Of a DNA stretch of 9,889 nucleotides, positions 7,026 to 9,889 are shown piece by piece (the stretch's first letter is position 1; the number at the start of each line of letters is the position of its first letter). Both the position numbers and the translations under genes were made by a program. Below the pieces are notes generated by a model. The model made no database searches, was not told the DNA's origin, and saw nothing but the letters and a program-made list of their open reading frames with translations. The stretch comes from Bordetella parapertussis (GTDB lineage Bacteria; Pseudomonadota; Gammaproteobacteria; Burkholderiales; Burkholderiaceae_B), in NCBI GenBank assembly GCA_945911685.1, contig CAMEAW010000099.1:1-9889 (forward strand). The letters are read 5' to 3'.

Positions 7026-7880
7026 ATGACTACGGCCTTACGTATCACCCATCTGAACAAACGCTTTAGCCCTCAAAAGCGAGCGCTCTGCGATATCAAT
7101 CTAAGCGCACAGCGCGGCGAAATGATCGCCTTGATCGGCGCCTCAGGCTCGGGCAAATCGACGCTACTTCGCCACATCGCGGGGCTGCTCGCTGGCGATC
7201 CAGTGGCCGGCTCTTCAATTGAAGTTGTGGGCTCTGTCATTCAGAAAGACGGACAGATTGCGCCTGACATTCGTGCAACGCGCGCTAAGGTTGGATTTGT
7301 TTTTCAGCAGTTCAATCTGGTAGACCGCTTGTCGGTGATGACCAATGTCTTGGTTGGCCTGTTGCACCGCCTACCCTTGTGGCGCAGCCTACTAGGCTTA
7401 TTCAATCAGGCCGAGCGCAACTTAGCTTACCAGGCGCTCGCGCGGGTTGGGATTCAAGACTGCCACGGCCAGCGCGCCTCGACACTCTCGGGTGGTCAAC
7501 AGCAGCGGGCCGCCATCGCACGTACGCTGGTGCAAGGTGCTGATCTAATTTTGGCAGATGAGCCCATCGCCTCGCTTGATCCTGAATCTTCACGCAATGT
7601 CATGGAGATCTTGGCGCGCATCAATCGCGAAGACAAGTGCACGGTCATTGTTTCACTTCATCAGGTCGAAATTGCGCTGAAGTACTGTCCGCGTGTCGTG
7701 GCCTTACATCAAGGAAAAGTTGTTTTTGACGGTGCCGCGTCTGAATTGACGCCCACCCTTCTGCGCGAACTATACGGTGTTCAGGTTGAAGAACTGTTCG
7801 CACCCTTGGGTGCTCAACAACCGGCCACAGGAACACGCTCGCCCGTGACTTCTGGCCTATCTCTTGGTCAGGCAGCTTAA
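7026..7880 (+). CDS. phnC: PhnC, phosphonate ABC importer ATP-binding protein
   Basis: A 284-residue cytoplasmic ATPase that powers phosphonate uptake with PhnE and PhnD. Motifs from ATG 7026 are Walker A GASGSGKS (38-45), Q-loop [22 protein letters not shown], the PhnC-specific [11 protein letters not shown] block, signature LSGGQQQR (S155), Walker [13 protein letters not shown] (D178, E179) and H-loop SLHQ (H212). The frame stays open upstream to ATG 6975, but that codon lies inside the Pho box and upstream of the inferred transcript start. I therefore place the start at 7026, which gives [17 protein letters not shown] (7015-7017) is a modest ribosome site. The last 25 or so residues are a Gly/Ala/Thr-rich tail beyond the usual PhnC end. 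Confidence 0.94.
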   Translation: MTTALRITHLNKRFSPQKRALCDINLSAQRGEMIALIGASGSGKSTLLRHIAGLLAGDPVAGSSIEVVGSVIQKDGQIAPDIRATRAKVGFVFQQFNLVDRLSVMTNVLVGLLHRLPLWRSLLGLFNQAERNLAYQALARVGIQDCHGQRASTLSGGQQQRAAIARTLVQGADLILADEPIASLDPESSRNVMEILARINREDKCTVIVSLHQVEIALKYCPRVVALHQGKVVFDGAASELTPTLLRELYGVQVEELFAPLGAQQPATGTRSPVTSGLSLGQAA

Positions 7881-7896
7881 CCCTAGCTTTTGTTGG

Positions 7897-7946
7897 CAAG
7901 CCACTCAGCTCTACCCTTCTATTTTCAAGCAGCTTAGATCTACCCT
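7897..7946 (+). repeat. Imperfect 21-bp direct repeat between phnC and phnD
   Basis: The 21-mers at 7897-7917 and 7926-7946 start with CAAGC, end with TCTACCCT and agree at 17 of 21 positions, offset by 29 bases. They fill much of the 84-base gap before phnD and stop ten bases before its ribosome site. They could be a small duplication or a paired binding site. The offset does not match Pho-box spacing. Confidence 0.45.
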
Positions 7947-7964
7947 CAATTTATTGGAGTTTTA

Positions 7965-8924
7965 ATGCTAAAAAAATTACTGGCACTCGCCATTTTTTCG
8001 ATAACTCCACTGATTTCTACCCAAGGCTTGCAGGCCCAAGAGATTAATTTTGGCTTGATCTCAACAGAGTCCAGTCAGAACCTAAAGCAAAACTGGCTAC
8101 CTTTGTTCGCTGATCTCGAGCGTCAAACCGGTATTAAGGCGAAGCCGTTTTTTGCCTCAGACTATGCTGGCATCATTGAAGGTATGCGTTTTAAGAAAGT
8201 TCAAGCAGCCTGGTTGGGCAACAAATCGGCCATGGAAGCCGTTGATCGGTCGGGTGCCGAGGTTTTTGCACAGCAAGTGGCTGCCAACGGTAGCTCAGGT
8301 TACTACTCTCACTTGGTGGTACATCGCGATAGCGCCCTTAACTCAGTAGAAGATGTCCTTAAAAACGCTAAATCACTGAGCTTCGGTAACGGCGATCCAA
8401 ACTCGACTTCTGGCTTTCTGGTTCCAGGATTTTACGTCTTTGCTAAAAACAATGTTGATGCAAAAAAGATTTTCAAAGTCTCGCGCGCAGCAAATCACGA
8501 AACAAACTTGTTAACTGTCGCTATTAAACAAGTAGACGTGGCAACCTCGAACAGCGAAGCCCTAGAGAGATTGCATATCGTTCAACCTGAAAAATTTAAA
8601 GAGATCAAAGTAATCTGGACGTCGCCACTGATTGCCTCTGATCCCATTTTGATGCTGAAGGATTTGCCCGAAGCGACCAAACAAAAACTTAAAGATTTTT
8701 TCTATGGCTATGGCAAGACTGACGCCAAAGAAAAAGAGATTTTGATGAATATCGGAAAGCTCGCTGGGTTTCAAGCATCTACCAATGCTCAGTTGATTCC
8801 GATTCGTGAGCTCGAATTATTCAGCCAGCGTATCAAAGTTGAGAACGATGAGAGCCTCGCGGCTGCGGACAAACAGGCCAAACTCGCAGAGTTCGATGCA
8901 AAACTGGCAGCACTAAAAAAGTAA
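7965..8924 (+). CDS. phnD: PhnD, periplasmic phosphonate-binding protein
   Basis: A 319-residue periplasmic binding protein that delivers phosphonates to PhnE/PhnC. The N-terminus is a signal peptide ([12 protein letters not shown], hydrophobic core to about residue 18), with likely cleavage after GLQA (residue 24). Family blocks are [28 protein letters not shown] and [15 protein letters not shown]. By alignment from memory, the residues that bind 2-aminoethylphosphonate in E. coli PhnD are kept: Y67, Y113, S147, T148, H178, E198 and D226 (mature E. coli Y47, Y93, S127, T128, H157, E177, D205). The usual AWYGN is AWLGN (L84) here. The C-terminus is a Lys/Ala-rich helix. GGAG (7956-7959) is five bases before ATG, a stronger ribosome site than its neighbours have, fitting the high binding-protein dose. 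Confidence 0.96.
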   Translation: MLKKLLALAIFSITPLISTQGLQAQEINFGLISTESSQNLKQNWLPLFADLERQTGIKAKPFFASDYAGIIEGMRFKKVQAAWLGNKSAMEAVDRSGAEVFAQQVAANGSSGYYSHLVVHRDSALNSVEDVLKNAKSLSFGNGDPNSTSGFLVPGFYVFAKNNVDAKKIFKVSRAANHETNLLTVAIKQVDVATSNSEALERLHIVQPEKFKEIKVIWTSPLIASDPILMLKDLPEATKQKLKDFFYGYGKTDAKEKEILMNIGKLAGFQASTNAQLIPIRELELFSQRIKVENDESLAAADKQAKLAEFDAKLAALKK

Positions 8925-8928
8925 AGCA

Positions 8929-9729
8929 ATGAATATCTCTTCCACTGCCGCGACGTTGTCCGCCCCCGCTTCGAGCAAGCACAGCCTTCTTTGGTACGCG
9001 TCGTGGGCAACGTTATTGCTCGCGTTGACAGCCTCTTGGCAGGGCGCTGACATGCGTCCGCTCGACTTGATCAAAGACTCCGGCAATATGGCGACCTATG
9101 CTGCCGACTTTTTTCCGCCGAACTTTTCGCAATGGCCACTGTTCATTGAAGAGATGATCGTGACCCTGCAAATTGCGCTCTGGGGCACCACGCTTGCTGT
9201 AATCACGGCAATCCCGATGGCGCTGTTAGGTTCAGCCAACCTTGTGCCCGCTTGGGTCTATCAACCCATTCGTCGCGTAATGGATGCTTGTCGCGCAATC
9301 AATGAGATGGTATTCGCCATGCTGTTTGTTGTCGCCGTTGGCTTGGGTCCCTTCGCAGGGGTACTGGCACTTTGGATTCATACGACTGGCATCTTGGCAA
9401 AATTATTTTCGGAAGCCGTTGAATCAATCGACCCCCAGCCTGTAGAGGGAATTCGCTCGACGGGCGCTGGGGCTTTGCACGAGATCCTGTATGGCGTCAT
9501 TCCGCAAGTCATGCCACTTTGGATTTCGTTTGCACTGTACCGCTTTGAATCGAACGTTCGCTCAGCCACGGTGGTCGGGATGGTTGGCGCAGGGGGCATT
9601 GGCGTTGTGCTGTGGGAAATTATCCGCGGTTTTCAATACGCAGAGACCTGCGCGGTCATGCTCATCATCATTGCCACAGTGACGTGCATTGATTTGCTGT
9701 CTGCGCGAATCCGCCGGGCACTTGTATAA
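8929..9729 (+). CDS. phnE: PhnE, phosphonate ABC importer permease
   Basis: A 266-residue inner-membrane permease that forms the translocation channel with PhnC and PhnD. Hydrophobic stretches suggest membrane segments near residues 20-38, 77-103, 127-157 (probably two), 195-229 (one or two) and 241-257. The cytoplasmic EAA loop that docks on the ATPase runs from about residue 162 ([13 protein letters not shown]) to the IPQVMP at 191-196. [12 protein letters not shown] (219-230) is the family's C-terminal motif. Only one permease gene is present, so the channel is probably a homodimer. It starts four bases after the phnD stop with a weak ribosome site (AAAG), so coupling to phnD is likely. 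Confidence 0.95.
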   Translation: MNISSTAATLSAPASSKHSLLWYASWATLLLALTASWQGADMRPLDLIKDSGNMATYAADFFPPNFSQWPLFIEEMIVTLQIALWGTTLAVITAIPMALLGSANLVPAWVYQPIRRVMDACRAINEMVFAMLFVVAVGLGPFAGVLALWIHTTGILAKLFSEAVESIDPQPVEGIRSTGAGALHEILYGVIPQVMPLWISFALYRFESNVRSATVVGMVGAGGIGVVLWEIIRGFQYAETCAVMLIIIATVTCIDLLSARIRRALV

Positions 9730-9740
9730 AAAGGTTTTAC

Positions 9741-9889
9741 ATGGCTTTGACTTTAAATGATGTGACACAACTACTCACCGTTGAAGGTGAAAATCAATAC
9801 GGCGGCGAAGCTGTTAGTCAGCTTGAACACGCCCTGCAATGCGCGACGTTGGCCGAGCAAGCAGGCGAGACACCCCAGACGATTACCGC
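9741..9889 (+). CDS. PhnZ-like HD-domain di-iron oxygenase, phosphonate-operon HD protein (3' end beyond window)
   Basis: Only the first 49 residues are present. QYGGEAVSQLEHALQCATLA (residues 19-38) matches the start of the HD proteins found in phosphonate operons, including PhnZ, which oxidatively cleaves (R)-2-amino-1-hydroxyethylphosphonate to glycine and phosphate. Y20, E23 and H30 have the spacing of PhnZ Y24, E27 and H34; there Y24 and E27 contribute to substrate-induced fit and H34 is an iron ligand. The HD pair and other ligands lie beyond the edge. AAAAAGG (9727-9733) is a good ribosome site seven bases before ATG 9741. The gene follows phnE by 11 bases, so it is probably cotranscribed. 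It could instead act on another hydroxy-phosphonate such as the trimethylated analogue handled by TmpB. Confidence 0.85.
   Translation, partial: MALTLNDVTQLLTVEGENQYGGEAVSQLEHALQCATLAEQAGETPQTIT

Noticed and set aside
1..9889. Mobile elements, CRISPR arrays, tRNA or rRNA genes
   Set aside because: No transposase-like frame, terminal repeats, regular repeat-spacer pattern or tRNA-like sequence was seen while reading the window.

Overview
The window is a phosphonate (C-P bond) scavenging locus. All genes except the first lie on the + strand, and none shows a frameshift or internal stop. It holds the complete carbon-phosphorus lyase core phnGHIJKLM (868-6841), a phosphonate ABC importer phnCDE (7026-9729), and the start of an HD-domain mixed-valent di-iron oxygenase of the PhnZ type (9741 to the right edge). 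A divergent minus-strand gene of the DUF1045 phosphonate-metabolism family (754 to the left edge) carries two H-x-T/S motifs typical of 2H phosphoesterases. Gene identities rest on family motifs and on protein alignments made from memory against the E. coli Phn proteins; no search was run.

Layout. 1-754 (-): DUF1045 gene, cut by the window edge. 755-867: divergent promoter region with a three-repeat Pho-box candidate reading toward phnG. 868-6841: phnG-H-I-J-K-L-M, packed with 4-17 bp overlaps or gaps under 10 bp, so very probably one translationally coupled mRNA. 6842-7025: intergenic region with an inverted repeat and a second, better Pho box with a well-placed -10. 7026-9729: phnC, phnD, phnE. 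9741-9889: 5' end of the PhnZ-like gene. There is no gene-free stretch over 300 bases.

How it works together. PhnD captures phosphonates in the periplasm and PhnE/PhnC import them. PhnGHI attach the phosphonate to ribose from ATP, PhnM removes pyrophosphate, and the PhnJ radical iron-sulfur enzyme breaks the C-P bond, with PhnK and PhnL as accessory ATPases. The product, 5-phosphoribosyl 1,2-cyclic phosphate, needs a cyclic phosphodiesterase (PhnP in E. coli) and then PhnN. Neither is in the window, and the DUF1045 protein is the obvious local candidate for the first step. The PhnZ-like oxygenase suggests a second, oxidative route for aminoalkylphosphonates fed by the same importer.

Organism. 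CTGTCAT-type Pho boxes, sigma70-like spacing, the E. coli-like protein sequences and moderate GC content (about half, judged by eye) point to a proteobacterium, probably beta or gamma. I cannot name the genus. Apart from the DUF1045 and oxygenase attachments, this is a recognised system rather than an undescribed one.
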